The notes beneath the pieces are model-generated. The model made no database searches, had not been told where the DNA came from, and was given only the letters and a program-made list of their open reading frames with translations. Source: Apostichopus japonicus (Eukaryota > Echinodermata > Holothuroidea > Aspidochirotida > Stichopodidae). Taken from it: a stretch of 64,000 nucleotides of DNA. Below are positions 11,743-24,096 of this stretch, in pieces. Made by a program: the position numbers and the translations under genes. The first letter of the stretch is position 1. The number at the start of each line of letters is the position of its first letter. The DNA is taken from contig NC_092575.1 in the NCBI RefSeq assembly GCF_037975245.1, positions 16,135,310 to 16,199,309 of the forward strand, written 5' to 3'.

Positions 11743-13240
11743 CCTTTTTGAGCCATGTTCGCCGATTAAAACCTAATTTTTAATAGAAGTTTAATAGTCT
11801 GTATTGCTCATGTGGTCGAAATTACTTCATTTAACATCAGACACTTGGACAGCTGGGAAACGGAGAGGGAGGGGGCTGGGGATGGAAGGGGGTGGTTGAC
11901 GGAGGAGAGACGACACCCGCGCGATCGTGGGCAGCCTGCGAATCACGTGGCGGCAATTCGAAAATCGGTGATATGTAACTTTCTTGTCACATCAGTAGCA
12001 CAAACCACATGAAAGAAGATAATAATAAAAAATAATAATAACAAAAGAAATACCATTTTAAATTCACGACATATAAAATTGTTTTATTTCCATTCTCACT
12101 TCCTTCATACAAAATCTAAGCGTTTCAAGCAAATATTCGATAAGTTTGTAATATTTTCCATCTATCTGTAGAATAACATGAAGGATCCAAAATTGATTTA
12201 CTTCTTCTGATGATATTTTTAGCCAGAAAATAAGAAAATGTCGAGGGTGTTTCAAATAAGAAAAATTAATGTCGACAAGTTGTAAGGCTTTCGGTGAATA
12301 TACATTAAAAAAAAAAGACAATTCTCCGATAACTGTTCAATTTGGTCAAATTATTTTCCACGTTTTACTTGAATTTCACATTATTCAGTAGCAGATATTA
12401 TTTCATGAAAGAAATTAAAAATCACATTTCGGCAAAAAAATATTTAATAAAAATAATCATTCACAGATTTTATACTATAAAGAAAAGCAAATTTGGAACA
12501 TTTCATACGAATCTACTATTTTTTTATGTTGGAGATGAATTTGCCTATTTCTATCCAATGGAAAACAAAATGATGCAACATAAAGACTATATAAGTCGGC
12601 ATGTAAGTTTATCCGAATGAGAACATTCCATCGGCGCCTTTTCTGTTGCATTTGAAACAATATTTGTTATATCGTGCATGACTACACGACGGCTAAAGAA
12701 ATATTGAATATTTGAAAACATAATGTGTTTCTTTAATCCACCAAAACACGACCACACAAGGATGAAATCAGGACTCTGAAGGTCTGTAGATGAAACTTAA
12801 GAAAAGATAACAACTTAAACTTGTGGGACACAGTCATTTTCTGTTGATTTAGAGGTTGATAACTGGCTGATGAGAAGCCATATTATACACCTTGTTTAGT
12901 ATTACGGGTAGCACCATGCTTGGAACAGTATTATTTTTATATTATTATTATAAACTGTACTTTCATGTCATGCTACAAAGCACTTGTACTGACAGTATGA
13001 TCAGTATGAATATCATGTTTCTATGTCAGAGATAGGGGTAGGAACTGTTTGTACTGCAACTACGTGTGCTTTGAAGCATGGCATGGAAGGACAGTATTGA
13101 GTGGTATTAGCATCAGCAGAAATTGTCCCAACTGGCTACGGGGGTGTCCTGTAACTTGATCATCATTATAGTTACACATACTCATATCCCAACAATTAAT
13201 GAAAATTTTCTTCTTTCGTAGTCAGTTATGAATGTTACAG
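11743..13240. other. Flank downstream of the GTPase gene
   Basis: AT-rich, with several short open frames at 12060-12660 but no recognisable protein. A G-rich patch lies at 11863-11895. A 20-nt inverted pair lies at 12964-12983 and 13066-13085. Confidence 0.5.
12964..13085 (-). repeat. Imperfect inverted repeat in the 3' flank of the GTPase gene
   Basis: The arms at 12964-12983 and 13066-13085 pair at 18 of 20 positions (GTGCTTTGNAGCATGNCATG), with an intervening 82 nt. The arms carry no internal loops, but the gap is long for a classical animal pre-miRNA. It could be the ends of a worn small element. Confidence 0.5.
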
Positions 13241-13272
13241 TCATTGTTATAAAAGTTTTATGATTATTATTA

Positions 13273-13278
13273 TTTATT
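13273..13278 (-). terminator. Poly(A) signal AATAAA for the GTPase gene
   Basis: The plus strand reads TTTATT, giving AATAAA on the minus strand about 21 nt after the TAA stop codon. It is close to the stop, but it is the first canonical signal downstream. The region is AT-rich, so a chance match is possible. Confidence 0.45.
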
Positions 13279-13299
13279 GTTAACTATATATTATTATTG

Positions 13300-14052
13300 T
13301 TATAGAATATTGCAACTGCATTGTTTCCAAGCCCTTATGGGAAGTCTATAGTGACTGTTAGACCCTTCACGGGCCGGTCCTTCTTTGACTAACCGGACTG
13401 CTTCGTGAAATATTGATCCGATATGCCAGTTAAATAGAGCAGAACACTCCAGGTAAGAACACTTCCATGTTTTTCGCACCATGTGAGATATATGTCGTCT
13501 TGCCAGTCGTGAAAATTTATGCAAATCATGCTTGTTGCCAGCAACAACCATCATTGGTAATTCTACCGCCGTGGCGTCCGGATCAAAACATTCTAGAATT
13601 TGTTCTCGTAGGTCAGTCACAAATTGGAAACTTTCCGATGAGGTAATGTCGTACACAAACACCAAGACCGAAGCGCCACTGATAGCCGCAGCGTAGGCTT
13701 GTAAATCTTCCCAAGAAAAATGATTGGCAGACGGCGTCCCAAACCTCGGCTTTTTCGCTCCGTCCGGCGGACAAAATGGCGTCGATGGTATATCGATAAT
13801 ATTCATCTCGTAGAGTTGGTTTTGATAGACAAATGCGGACGTGTAAAGTGATGCTTGCTTGGTCGGTATGTACTTTGCATTGAAACTTCCATTGATAAAT
13901 TGTCTGATGATGGAAGTTTTACCGCATTCTGGTGCTCCTAGGAAAACGATATCTAACTGCTCCATATTATTAGAACGACATTTTATAGAATATAAACTGC
14001 TGCCCTCCTCCTGGGATGAAGACGTCTCTACCGAGTTTCTCTGACCTTTCAT
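13300..14052 (-). CDS. RASL10-like: Ras-like small GTPase, RASL10A/B type
   Basis: A 250-residue protein with a single Ras-type G domain. Seen: P-loop GAPECGKT at 39-46; switch I Thr64 in a YIPTKQASLY context; DIPS at 87-90 where most Ras proteins have DxxG; NKHD at 173-176 (guanine recognition); ECSAL at 202-206 (G5); and a final CSCNIL, a CAAX box whose Leu predicts geranylgeranylation. The stretch HMVRKTWKCSYLECSA followed by FNWH is the hallmark that places it with RASL10A (RRP22) and RASL10B, which also lack the canonical DxxG glycine. Vertebrate members are about 203 residues; this one has roughly 30 extra N-terminal residues rich in Ser/Glu. The ATG at 14052 is preceded by an in-frame TAG 27 nt upstream with no other ATG between. 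Met30 (MEQLDIVFLG) is an alternative start that would give family length. The frame has no introns. Role inferred: membrane-linked signalling GTPase of unusual switch II. Confidence 0.9.
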   Translation of the reverse strand: MKGQRNSVETSSSQEEGSSLYSIKCRSNNMEQLDIVFLGAPECGKTSIIRQFINGSFNAKYIPTKQASLYTSAFVYQNQLYEMNIIDIPSTPFCPPDGAKKPRFGTPSANHFSWEDLQAYAAAISGASVLVFVYDITSSESFQFVTDLREQILECFDPDATAVELPMMVVAGNKHDLHKFSRLARRHISHMVRKTWKCSYLECSALFNWHIGSIFHEAVRLVKEGPAREGSNSHYRLPIRAWKQCSCNIL

Positions 14053-14057
14053 ACCTG

Positions 14058-14065
14058 TGACGTCA
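14058..14065 (-). promoter_or_regulatory. Perfect CRE (TGACGTCA) just before the GTPase ATG
   Basis: The palindrome ends 5 nt before the start codon and sits inside a short inverted pair (CCTGT 14054-14058, ACAGG 14069-14073). TGACGTCA is the canonical CREB/ATF site. If transcription starts below the TATA-like box at 14154-14161, the site would lie in the 5' UTR. The same 8-mer is common in the window, so its use is unproven. Confidence 0.5.
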
Positions 14066-14153
14066 TAAACAGGAGGATTCTATCACCTTTGTTATTCAAA
14101 CGCTCTGAAAACTGCACTTATTACTCTTTAGTTTACGAATCGTACAAGAGAGT

Positions 14154-14161
14154 CTTTTATA
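14154..14161 (-). promoter_or_regulatory. TATA-like box upstream of the GTPase gene
   Basis: The minus strand reads TATAAAAG, a consensus TATA box, about 102 nt upstream of the ATG. A start about 30 nt downstream would give a 5' UTR of roughly 70 nt. AT-rich context makes chance matches likely. Confidence 0.35.
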
Positions 14162-17100
14162 AATTAAAAATTGTCTTCATTTGAATATCAAATCCACAAT
14201 AATGTCATAAATATGTATGTAAAAATTGCTCAACTTTTCAAAATGGAGGAGATTTCCTTCATTATGCATTAAAAAATAAATCAAAAGCAGTTAATTCAAA
14301 TGGCAAATGCGTCCTTGATCTTCACCGCCATCACACCGACTTATATATTCTGTGGTTTTGTATACACATTATAAACAGGATTTAAAGCAAGATTTCTACT
14401 CTCGAAGCAAAATCTTATCTAAATCTCTACGATATATTTTATTACAGACATGGTGGGTAAGGTTCGCAAAGCATAGAGCTCTACATAGCCAAATATCACG
14501 AGATCTCGGGACAAAAGCCAAACAAAAACATGGATTTTAGTAATATCCTGGAATCCCAGCAGATTAAATAGGATATCATGCTAATTAGCTTTAAGATGAA
14601 ATTCAGCTTTCTTCCCCTTTATTCTTTTTTTGACTGTTTTCCGGGTTTTTCCCCCTTTTTTATGTTGGCTTATTGTATGTTTACTTTTATCATGCTTTGC
14701 ATCCTATTAAGACTGAAACAAATACGGTTGGTGAAAACGTCCTTGCATCAGACCGCGTCTGCACGTCAAAGGTACTTCAGCGAGTCCCTGATCCGTGGAA
14801 TACGTTGACCAACTTTCTCAGATCACCGTCAAGTGTATTCAATCAACTTCCAAATAAAAATTCGTCTTTTTCCTCCTTCACCTCGATCTGTCTCTCCCTC
14901 TCTCCGTGTCTCTCTCTACAAAACAGAACGGTTCATTCGATACCAGTGTTCATTAACACTAAGTGCCTGAAAGGAGAGAAAGGGAGAGATGGAAAAAAAG
15001 GTGAAAAAACCAGTATTTATAGTGAAATCTGAGGTAGATGGTATGTTGACGAAAAGATGAAATAGAGAGAGAGAGAAATAGTGTAGAGAATAAACATTAT
15101 GATATATTTGATGATCATAACAAAAGCAATTTTTATTATTTTATTTTTTTCTAATTTTGTAACATTATACCATTAATGTAAATACTCATCTTCCATTTTC
15201 ACAAGTCATGATAATTTTGCTAATTTGTATAATATTGTCATAATGTAAGCACCCTTTTTGTAAATATATTTATATCTCAGGGATTTTTTTTGGGGGGGGG
15301 GGGTTGGGAGTTAATTATTGAAATACATATACAACCATCTAAATAGTTATAGTATTACATCAGTTGATAACCGACGGAAACTTGAAACTGAATTTAATTT
15401 CGGTGGATATGTGTAGAGATGACAAGGATCCACACGTGAATTACTTAAAGGGATATTCTAGTCGCAGACAATGTAACACTTACTTCTATTGAAGAGAATT
15501 TTGTTTTACCTCTTTAGGTGAAACCCATCGCAATACCCCCCCCCCTTTCCCCCCTCTAATTCTAGATGTGTTAATTATAGTATCTACTGTTTTAACCAGA
15601 TATATACTTTTCCTAAATCCTGGAAGTGTGTCTCAGTAGGTAATCTGTGATATCATCATGGTACATGTGCCATATGTTTCACTTTTTCTTAAAATATTGT
15701 TCTTAATTTATCAAAGATGCACAATAAATTGTAAAAAAAAGTAGTTTTATCCAGGAATTATCCGTAAAATGTGATTCGTTGAAGCTGTCTAAATTGTTCC
15801 GATCTTAGATTGGTAACGGTTTCAGCATTCACCCACAGTAGTATACTTATAGAACTAAATGTCATAAATTTGGACATATCTTGAAACATTCAGGCAGTTT
15901 TATTTTAAATAATTGTCTTTATATTTTGAAGACCAAATAAACAAATATTGTTATTATTATTATTTGTTTGTGTAAATCATTTACATTCGTATGCGAGCAC
16001 CATATGATCATATCTCAAAGATGACATTGTTTGGAATTGAAATGCCTACAAATTACACCATGATGGTTAGATTATATCCTTTTTGAACATAACTATCAAA
16101 ATTAAATCAAAATTGACCTAGCTTCATTAATCGAACAATCCGAACATATTTACAAATATCTCTACTCCTAATTTGATGGTATTTTTATCCCTCATATGTA
16201 GAGAAATGCATCTTTGTTGTATTATTGAAACAATTAGGTTATAAGTTAATCTGATCTCTGTACAGACAAACACGTTTACAAAAAATTTCAAAATTACTAT
16301 AAACCCTTCAGAAATGTGGTTAGTTGCGTTAAAAGGCATATGATTCAATCCGTGTACTGCTTCTACTAGCAGAACAGCTGAGTCTCGAGAGCCAGCTATT
16401 ATCAAACAACAAAATAATTTCCACGGGTGTATATACATCTTGATAGCATTGTAGGGAAGTTCCCGCCAACTTATTGATGAGCCTCGTATTGCGGCTAATA
16501 AATAGATCTCAATAATGAAGAGTTAAGTACTGATGAGGCCTTGATTGGGTATCTGCAACATTTATCTGTGTATTAACGCTCAGCGTTAAACGTTTATAGC
16601 ACGAAGAAAATGGGTGGGGGGGCGGGAGGAACCGATCTGTCAATACATGTTGTCACTGGCTGAGGCACCAGGGGCACGATATATTTCGGGGGGCGGGGTA
16701 GGAGGTGGGGAGGTTCTCCAATGTCCCATTCCCTTGGCCACGTCACTGACAATGGTTAATAACTAGAAATGTGGTCTTCTAGAACTCTTCTCTACGGTAA
16801 TTCTTAAAATATAATATGAATTCCGTCCAATTTTGGAAAGTTTAGGAAAGACATTTTTCCTATATTATAAATTTACGTACAACTGGTAAATTCGGATTTA
16901 TCATAATTTTGGAATTTTAGTATAGTTGGTTTAAAAAGTGAGACATTATTACCACTGCTTATACTATTGATAATAAAATTGCACGCATGTCTCATGCAGG
17001 CAATATCAAAACTATTGGAGTAGGTGGTTTGACGCAAACATTATTCAACTCTCGTTGTGTATCTTTATAATACCCGTGTTTTCTTGTAATTAACCTACAT

Positions 17101-17264
17101 TATTTGAACAATATACATTTGAGTCGCATAGCGTTTTCCACAGACACATGCTTCAGAAACCTTTTCATGTATAAATTATTCTGTTGAAGAGTATAAAGCA
17201 ATCAATTTGAAATGGATGTTAGTGAAACACTGAATAAACGAGAAACAATGAGTGTTAGCTAAGG
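14162..17264. other. Intergenic DNA upstream of the GTPase gene
   Basis: No gene was recognised. A G-run lies at about 15290-15305 and C-runs near 15535-15555. G-rich patches at 16614-16630 and 16688-16712 lie in a worn interspersed repeat (GAGGCACCAGGGG phrase). At 15447 TTAAAGGGATATTCTAG resembles the left tip of the TTAA MITEs below, but I found no matching right tip. Confidence 0.5.
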
Positions 17265-17509
17265 GAGTGTTAGCTCAGTGGTTGACGCAGGTGCCTTTCA
17301 ATCATAAGGTCCCCGGTTCGAGTCACTCCAAGATTAATGTATGTCGTCCAGTTACAGAGTTGTTGACAATTGACAATTCATAATCATGGAATTGAAATAT
17401 GAATGTAAGAGACTGACTTCGGTCAGCTTGCGGCTTTGATTAGCCAGTGATGGCTTCTTCGCGAGTTCCTGCTTGCAGGAGGATTTAAATACATACATAT
17501 ATACATACA
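17265..17509 (+). mobile_element. tRNA-derived SINE, copy 2 of 3
   Basis: Begins GAGTGTTAGCTCAGTGGTTG, with an A box at TAGCTCAGTGG and a B-box region GTTCGAGTCACTCC. The shared body and CGCGAGTTCCTGCTTGCAGG follow, and it ends in an ATACATACATA tail. Just upstream, AGTGTTAGCT is repeated (17251-17260), which may be a short head duplication. This copy keeps the 12 bases missing from copy 1. Confidence 0.9.
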
Positions 17510-18195
17510 GCAAATTATAAGGCAGAGAATATATTTTTACTGTAGCATTAACCCGTTTCTCTTTTCGTTCTGTCCCAAACCATATGTAATATTTACATTA
17601 TACTATCGATTTCTCGTATGAAAATTCATTTGGACTGTCTCTAACTATAGCCTGCAACACGCCCCTCCCTATAAAGTATAGCAAGAAAAGAAAAATAGCA
17701 AACAATGTATTTTAAGTGGATCGACGTATACCACATTGCACAAATTTACTTTTTCCCGAAATAAAAAAATAAAAAAGTTACAGAGAGCAGCTGCCGGTTA
17801 ACGCTTAGCTAGGCCCCTCGCTCTTCCTTTCTTCAGCGCTATGTGATGAAAATGTTAACTGACCGCATCTTCTTTCACCATACATGTCAAAAAATTCTTC
17901 ACCTGAAATTAAGTCAAACTGCAGTCTAGATGAGGATCGTCCCTGGAGTTAATCAAAAGGAATCTAAAACTCCCTTCGTTTCTTTTTTTATGTCCATATA
18001 TAAAAGGTTTCCAAGTATCTCACAGTGGGCAAAAAAAGGGGCCAAATTTTCCCTTAAATGTTCTTAATCCATAATAATATCCGCGGAACTATAAAAGCAC
18101 CAACAATTTACATTTAAGTTTTCATGCACTTTTCTTCTTGTAGTTTTTGTTTTGTGTTTGTTTGATAACAAGAAACTTCGATGGAAGTAGTTTAC

Positions 18196-18260
18196 AGTCA
18201 GGGGTGGAGTGGGGGTGGGGTGGGGTGGAGTGGGGGTGGGGTGGGTGGGTGGCGGTGTGG
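18196..18260 (+). repeat. GGGGTGGAGTGG-type G-rich minisatellite
   Basis: Short repeated GGGGTGGGGTGGAGT-like units with many G-runs. It has strong G-quadruplex potential on the plus strand. Confidence 0.6.
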
Positions 18261-19906
18261 GATACAGTTCTCGATGAGACAACACAACGTATTTAGTACA
18301 CCCTGTATACTACAAGATGTTTACACTAGTTGAAATGGATAAATTATTTAATCTAATCGCTAATTAAGGTTAATTTGGTATAAGACTCATGTAGGATCAT
18401 TCCCATTATTTCCTCTTTTAAATCCCTCTTCTTTCTTTGGTCTCACGAGGACACGATGTGATGTAAAACGAAGAAAAAAAACGTTAGGTAAGAGTGTGAT
18501 AGAAGTAGAGATAATAATAAAATAAAAGTAAAAAGAACCGAAGACAACCTTCAGGGCAGTTTGATAATAGTTTTTATTCCTGTTCTCGCTGGCAGATTTT
18601 ATCTACATGAAATATATGACTGTAGGCTTTGGACGTAGGCTTTGGGGAGGGGGGGGGGGGCTGGTTGTCAGTTAGATCGGTGATAAAGCACCAGAAAGAA
18701 CAATGTTTGAGAAGAAAAAGTACAGATATAGTGGGTAATTTCAAATTCAAAATATTTGAAATTAATTTGGCAGAAGATTTTCCGATTAGTTTGGAAAGAA
18801 TGTACGAACAATTCTGATAAGAATATTTCAAGATAAGGTTTCACTTGTCCATAATATACGTCACCATGCACTACTCAACATTTAACAATCTATGAGATTT
18901 TAACATATCCTATAACAGTTTTTTTTTTTGAGGTTGGGGGGAATAAAAATTCTCTTCCCTTTTCTAATTCCTACTTTCACAAAAATTTGCCGCTAATTTT
19001 CCCAGGTTGAGAATATGATCTTTCTAACATTATAAATCAACAACGAGTAATTCCGACTAAACCTTCACGCGTATCACTAAAGTCACTTTTCTGGGTTTTG
19101 TAACATTAGATTATAGTTTTACTTGTATATAATATGAAATTGTTCATCTTACGATTCGGCATCGTAATATGTTCATTCCTTCGCTCGACTGTCGACGGCT
19201 TTCTCCATAAATTACCAAAAAAAAATCTGAGCGCATCATACAGGATGCATGGGAGATTTATTTCCACCGTGTAGTCACTCCTCATAAAGAAAACCATTCA
19301 TGTCTCAAATAATATATATATGTATCTATAATAATTATAGAGAAGAAAACTTTTCATATACCGAGACAATCCAATCTGGGGTCAATTCCATGTCATATCA
19401 AGTACGTTGAATCAATAATTTGATGATTTTTTATACCGTATCCTATGGGTTTTTTCTGGTCTCGAATTAAACAATATGGGAACGTAAAACTCGCATCAAT
19501 TTCTTGCAACATGCGTACAAGCGTACAAATCTTAAAATATAAATATATGTAGAGAGACTTCCATTTATTATTTTTAAAACTATAGCATGAAATCTTGAAA
19601 GGGTTAATATATAATATTACATTATTACATTTACATTTTACATCTTGGAGCATTCGTAAACCTTCGATCAATTTATGACTGTAGGCTAGCCAAGATACAG
19701 TTTAGAGAATTTGAGAAACGTTCCAGCGGTCGCATCACATGAATTTTCTCCTTTACTGCATAACTAATATATACATATCTCTGTGGTGACAATGATACTA
19801 CACATTGTAGACTACATCTAGATATGTGTTGATGGTAAGCCAACAGGGACATAACCGCTGTCTAATAAAGTGTACTTGAAAGAAGCAATCATTGCAGCTG
19901 TTTGTC

Positions 19907-20027
19907 ACGCGTCGTCGAAAGTTCGATAGCGCGTCGAAAGTTCGAGAGCGCGCCGTCATATTTTAATGTTTTTTGGACGTGTTCTCGTGCACTATGTTGC
20001 GCGTTGTCAAACGTCGACAACGCGTTG
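19907..20027. repeat. CpG-dense cluster with a tandem 20-mer and a hairpin
   Basis: Two tandem copies of GCGTCGAAAGTTCGAKAGC at about 19912-19948 are followed by a perfect 8-bp inverted repeat GCGTTGTC...GACAACGC (20001-20008 and 20016-20023). CpG is far denser than in the flanks. It may be the tip of a worn transposon or an unannotated promoter. Confidence 0.5.
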
Positions 20028-23000
20028 CAAAAAAAGTAGAAAAAGTGCATCACGTGAGTACAAACCTTGCACTGACTGGTTGTTTCATACACGAATACAT
20101 AGTGAAACGCATTTAGCCTGTTAGTTTTACAGTAATCCATATTACTTACACCATGTACACCACTTGTATAGCTATGTTATAGTGGTATAAGAATGTGTAT
20201 AACTTTGTGTGCTTAAAGGATTTTAAACTCCAGAAAATGGCTTTAAATTTTCAATGGTACGATTCGTAGACGGCTATTCCTTTGTATAATAGCACATTAA
20301 AATACTTATTATCTCTATCATGACACAACCAACCACATTGAAAATATCAGGGATTTTTCGAAAATGTCCGAATAGAAAGTAAGCCTGCACTCTCTCTTTT
20401 TTTAATTTCCATTTTTGTGCGTAAGCTGATAAACAGATCGTCCCATCTTATGACGTCAGACTTACATCACAAATGACCACACATCACATCAGTAATGTTT
20501 CTATATGTTTCCATATACTTGTACTCACATTAGTTTTTATAACTTTAATTACGCCGAACAGTAATATACATTGAACATTAAGTTGTAATTACATTTGAAC
20601 TACAATTACATGGAAGTGCGTTGGCCACATTACCCTGTACCCTGACGGAAATGTTTACTATCGTACTTGGACGTATACGTATTTGAGGCCTAGGTATAAC
20701 GTATACGTATACGTATTAGTATGACAAAATCAACATAGATAAGTAATTCTAAATCCAATCCTATAGTACAGCAACACCTTTTGCAATGCTTTCAACAAAT
20801 GCAGCTACTCTTTCTTTCTGTCTTTCACCCTCCCCTAAACAGATTTTATTTTCTTCTTAAAAGTACTAGTTGTTTTAAAACCTCTCCTTGTCAAACAGAA
20901 AATAGCCGAAGTCAAAAGTCATTCCTTGAAGAAAACCTTTCCTGTTAAAAACCATTTAACGTTTTAAGTGTTCTACATAATCTTTTGACTGTCAATTCTG
21001 AAAGTTTTTTCCCTTTCATTTACAGCTTTACATTCCATTAAGTCTACAGTCGAATAGTGCAGTTATTTTAAAGACTTACATTCCTGTTTTATTCCTGACT
21101 GTAAAAGCCTCTTCTTGTTTGCCCTAACATGATATCAAGTCAAACATTTCATCAATTGTTTTCCTTTCCTGCCTCTATTTTATTTCTCTAATAGAGTTTT
21201 CTTCTCTCCTTTTATCTGTCTGTCCGTCCGTCCGTCAGTCTGTCTGTCTTCGTTCTTTCTTGTCTTTTTCCTTCTTCTTCTTCTTCTTCTTAATTTTCTT
21301 TCACAAGTCAGATAGTCAGTATAGAAACTCAACAAGTGAGAAGAGATCCTGTCGGTTGATAAACTCTTTTATGTGCGTCTACTGGGATCGATTAAAACAG
21401 TGGGCGTCAATTGCAGTTAATGTCAATTTGTAACCGACGCTGCATTCTTCTACTTTCTTGTCAAATTCAACTGCAGTGGAACGTGTTATCGAAGAGAAAA
21501 ATGGCTACCAAATTTTACTTTGGTCAAACATTATTTGATAAAAAAAGAGGGGAGGGGGAAAGAGAGGCGTAGATCAGGTAGCAATTCTGTCATCAAAATA
21601 TCAACAACAAAAGTTCAGGAAAAGGTATCGACTCGGTACAAAAATAAGACGGGACGGAATGGGGTTGGGGTTGGGGGAGAAAATAGTGAGTTTTGTTTAA
21701 TTTAGATATTGTCAACTTGTTTCTATGACAACACACTTGTTTGCTACAAGTTCTTCTCAGAAGATGTAATAATCTAAACTAACATTCGTGTCTGATTTTA
21801 TTTTTTATTATATTGGTTTTGCTCTCCTCTTTTTTCTACCTAGAGTAATCTACAATTAATTTGGATTATACAGAGGCAGATCCAGGATTGTATAAAGGGG
21901 CTAGTGTGACCCTGAAGATGCCGTTTCCCCCATATAGGGGAGGAAGAAGGGGGTCTTGGAGCATCCTTCCTCACCGAATAATACAATTACTATAATAACT
22001 ACTTTGGATTGAAAAGATACTTCAACGATAAAAACATAAAATTAAAATGTGAATAACCTTTAAATAGTTATATTTAGCTTAAACTGAAGCGATAAGGACG
22101 AATTAGACTTACTGTTGGGCCCCCTCTCTCTCTTTGTTTTATTTATTTATTTTTTGGCTCAGCTTCTATTAATCAGTCGATAATAGTCATATCAAGCACA
22201 TAATATTAACAATTAATTCATGGTGCATATGTGCACAACAAAGTTTAATGGTTCAAAGCTCATGCTTGTCCTTAAAATTAGAACGATATAATGCTGGATG
22301 CCAGTTATATTGTGGGGTTACCTCTCTTTACAGTTTTCTTCTTATAATTATAACTTTCAAACTTTACTTCATGGCTTGGTTAAATAAATTACATTAAGAG
22401 GGGATAAAGATAAGGATGAGAATACAAACCGTTCACTAATTTGTCTGAAATGACTTTAGGGGCTGCGTTTGTTGAAAACTGGAATTTGTAATACGGCATG
22501 GAATGCACAGAATGGGGATTCAAGTTTATCGGTGAGTTTTAGCTAAATTTTGAGGTTTCACCCCTCAAATGATAGCCGTATGTCCCTCTGTTCCTACAAT
22601 TGTTTGCTCCAAGCAAAAATACACTCGGATGCGGAATACTTGAAGTGAGAGGCCTTGTGTGTAAGGGAGATTTTGTGTCACCCTGTGTAAAAACAAATGC
22701 ACATGTACGAGGAATTATATGCAAGCCGAACATTATAACAAGTGAAGCGTGTTTTAGCATGCCAGACAAGTCTTATCCTCTAGGTGTTTTTTGTTGTTAA
22801 ATTATCATAAGGCCAAATTTACATTATTTTAAGGGATGAGAATAGAAAGTTTAGCCTTGTATATTTTATTTCCATAGCAACCTGTAGGTACAAGATACTT
22901 GCGTGATAAAAAAACCTTTATGTACATCATATACATACACATATATATTTATATTTATATTTCTCGATAATAAAAAATAGTCTTGCCAAGTACATTTCGC

Positions 23001-23901
23001 AAAATTACAGTTTTCGTCTTGTATTGTCGTTGGTTTTACACTAATGGACCTTCACAATGACTTGATCAATTTACTTAACAACAAAAAAATCATTGGGAAA
23101 ATTCGTTTTGACTGTTACACTATTAAACCATGATGTTAAAGGAACACAGAAAATCTTACGTTTAGGTGAATACAATACTTTAGTCAGCTCTTAACGCTAT
23201 GAAGACGTTTTGTATGGAACGATATTAATAACGCTGTGCAAAATGTTATCGTATTATAATCTCTTATCCAAATGACGTCACGATATGAGCTACCCATCAC
23301 ACTGTCTATATTTCACTTCTCAGTTTTTTATCCCGCAAAACTGAAGTCATTATTTATTTGAAAATCAACTGATTGGGAAGTTTAACTAACCAAGTTAAGA
23401 AATAAGAAACAATGGAACATATAAGATTGAAATTTATCGCTTGAGCGATGTTTCTCTTTTGTTAATTTTTAGATTGAAGACAGAGTTCATTGCAGAGATT
23501 TTAAAGTGAGTTTTACGAAACAATACAGTCATAGAAGCGAGTGACATACTTTCTAACATTTGTGTAAATTTTCAAGGTTATATATAAAAGCTTTTCTACA
23601 TTAAAAAAAAAAACACACTTAAAGAAGTAGTTCATTTTATAATCCCATAATGGGACATTAAATTGATCATTCACGCACTGATTGACCATTTAGTTCTTTA
23701 TGAGGACATTTATCAGCGACGGATGAGCCAAATTTTGTTTTGTTAAACACATCAAAGAGACTTGGTAGTGGTTTACTCTATGTAACATTTTGAACATGAA
23801 CTCTAATTTTATCTTTTTAAAATAATTTTAAACTTATACATTACGTAAAAAGTTAAGATGTCTTCATGCCTTCATGTCGTAAGTATGCGGAAGTTTTAAT
23901 C

Positions 23902-23980
23902 ATTGTCCCCAATGTCCCCATTGTCCCCAACGTCCACATTGTTCCCAGTGTCCCCAATGTCCCATTGTTCCCAGTGTCCT
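23902..23980. repeat. TGTCCCCA minisatellite
   Basis: Tandem 8-12 bp variants of CATTGTCCCCA and CAGTGTCCCCA. Nothing coding. Confidence 0.75.
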
Positions 23981-24096
23981 CGCGCGTTTGTCATTAAAAA
24001 AGAAAAATGTGTATGGAGGATTCCAGTCAACTGTTTCTTATATAAGCTAAACTAAAACTATGACCTTTGGCGTCCACCAACCAGTATACACATATT

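Larger units (their letters stand above)
17510..23900. other. Intergenic DNA without recognisable genes
   Basis: No frame resembles a known protein. Items: a G-rich block at 18196-18260 and a G-run at 18646-18660; a CpG-dense cluster at 19907-20027; a GTATAC/TACGTA patch at 20665-20720; a pyrimidine-rich zone at 21185-21300 with (TTC)n; and TGACGTCA at 20451 and 23273. TTAAAGGA starts at 20214 and 23137 look like MITE tips without a clear partner. Confidence 0.5.

Noticed and set aside
15447-15960. Possible further TTAA MITE starting TTAAAGGGATATTCTAG
   Set aside because: No inverted partner tip was found at a sensible distance. Similar lone tips at 20214 and 23137 were rejected for the same reason.
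22539-22800. Overlapping frames on both strands near 22540-22800
   Set aside because: Neither translation shows a domain. Open on both strands without codon-like character.
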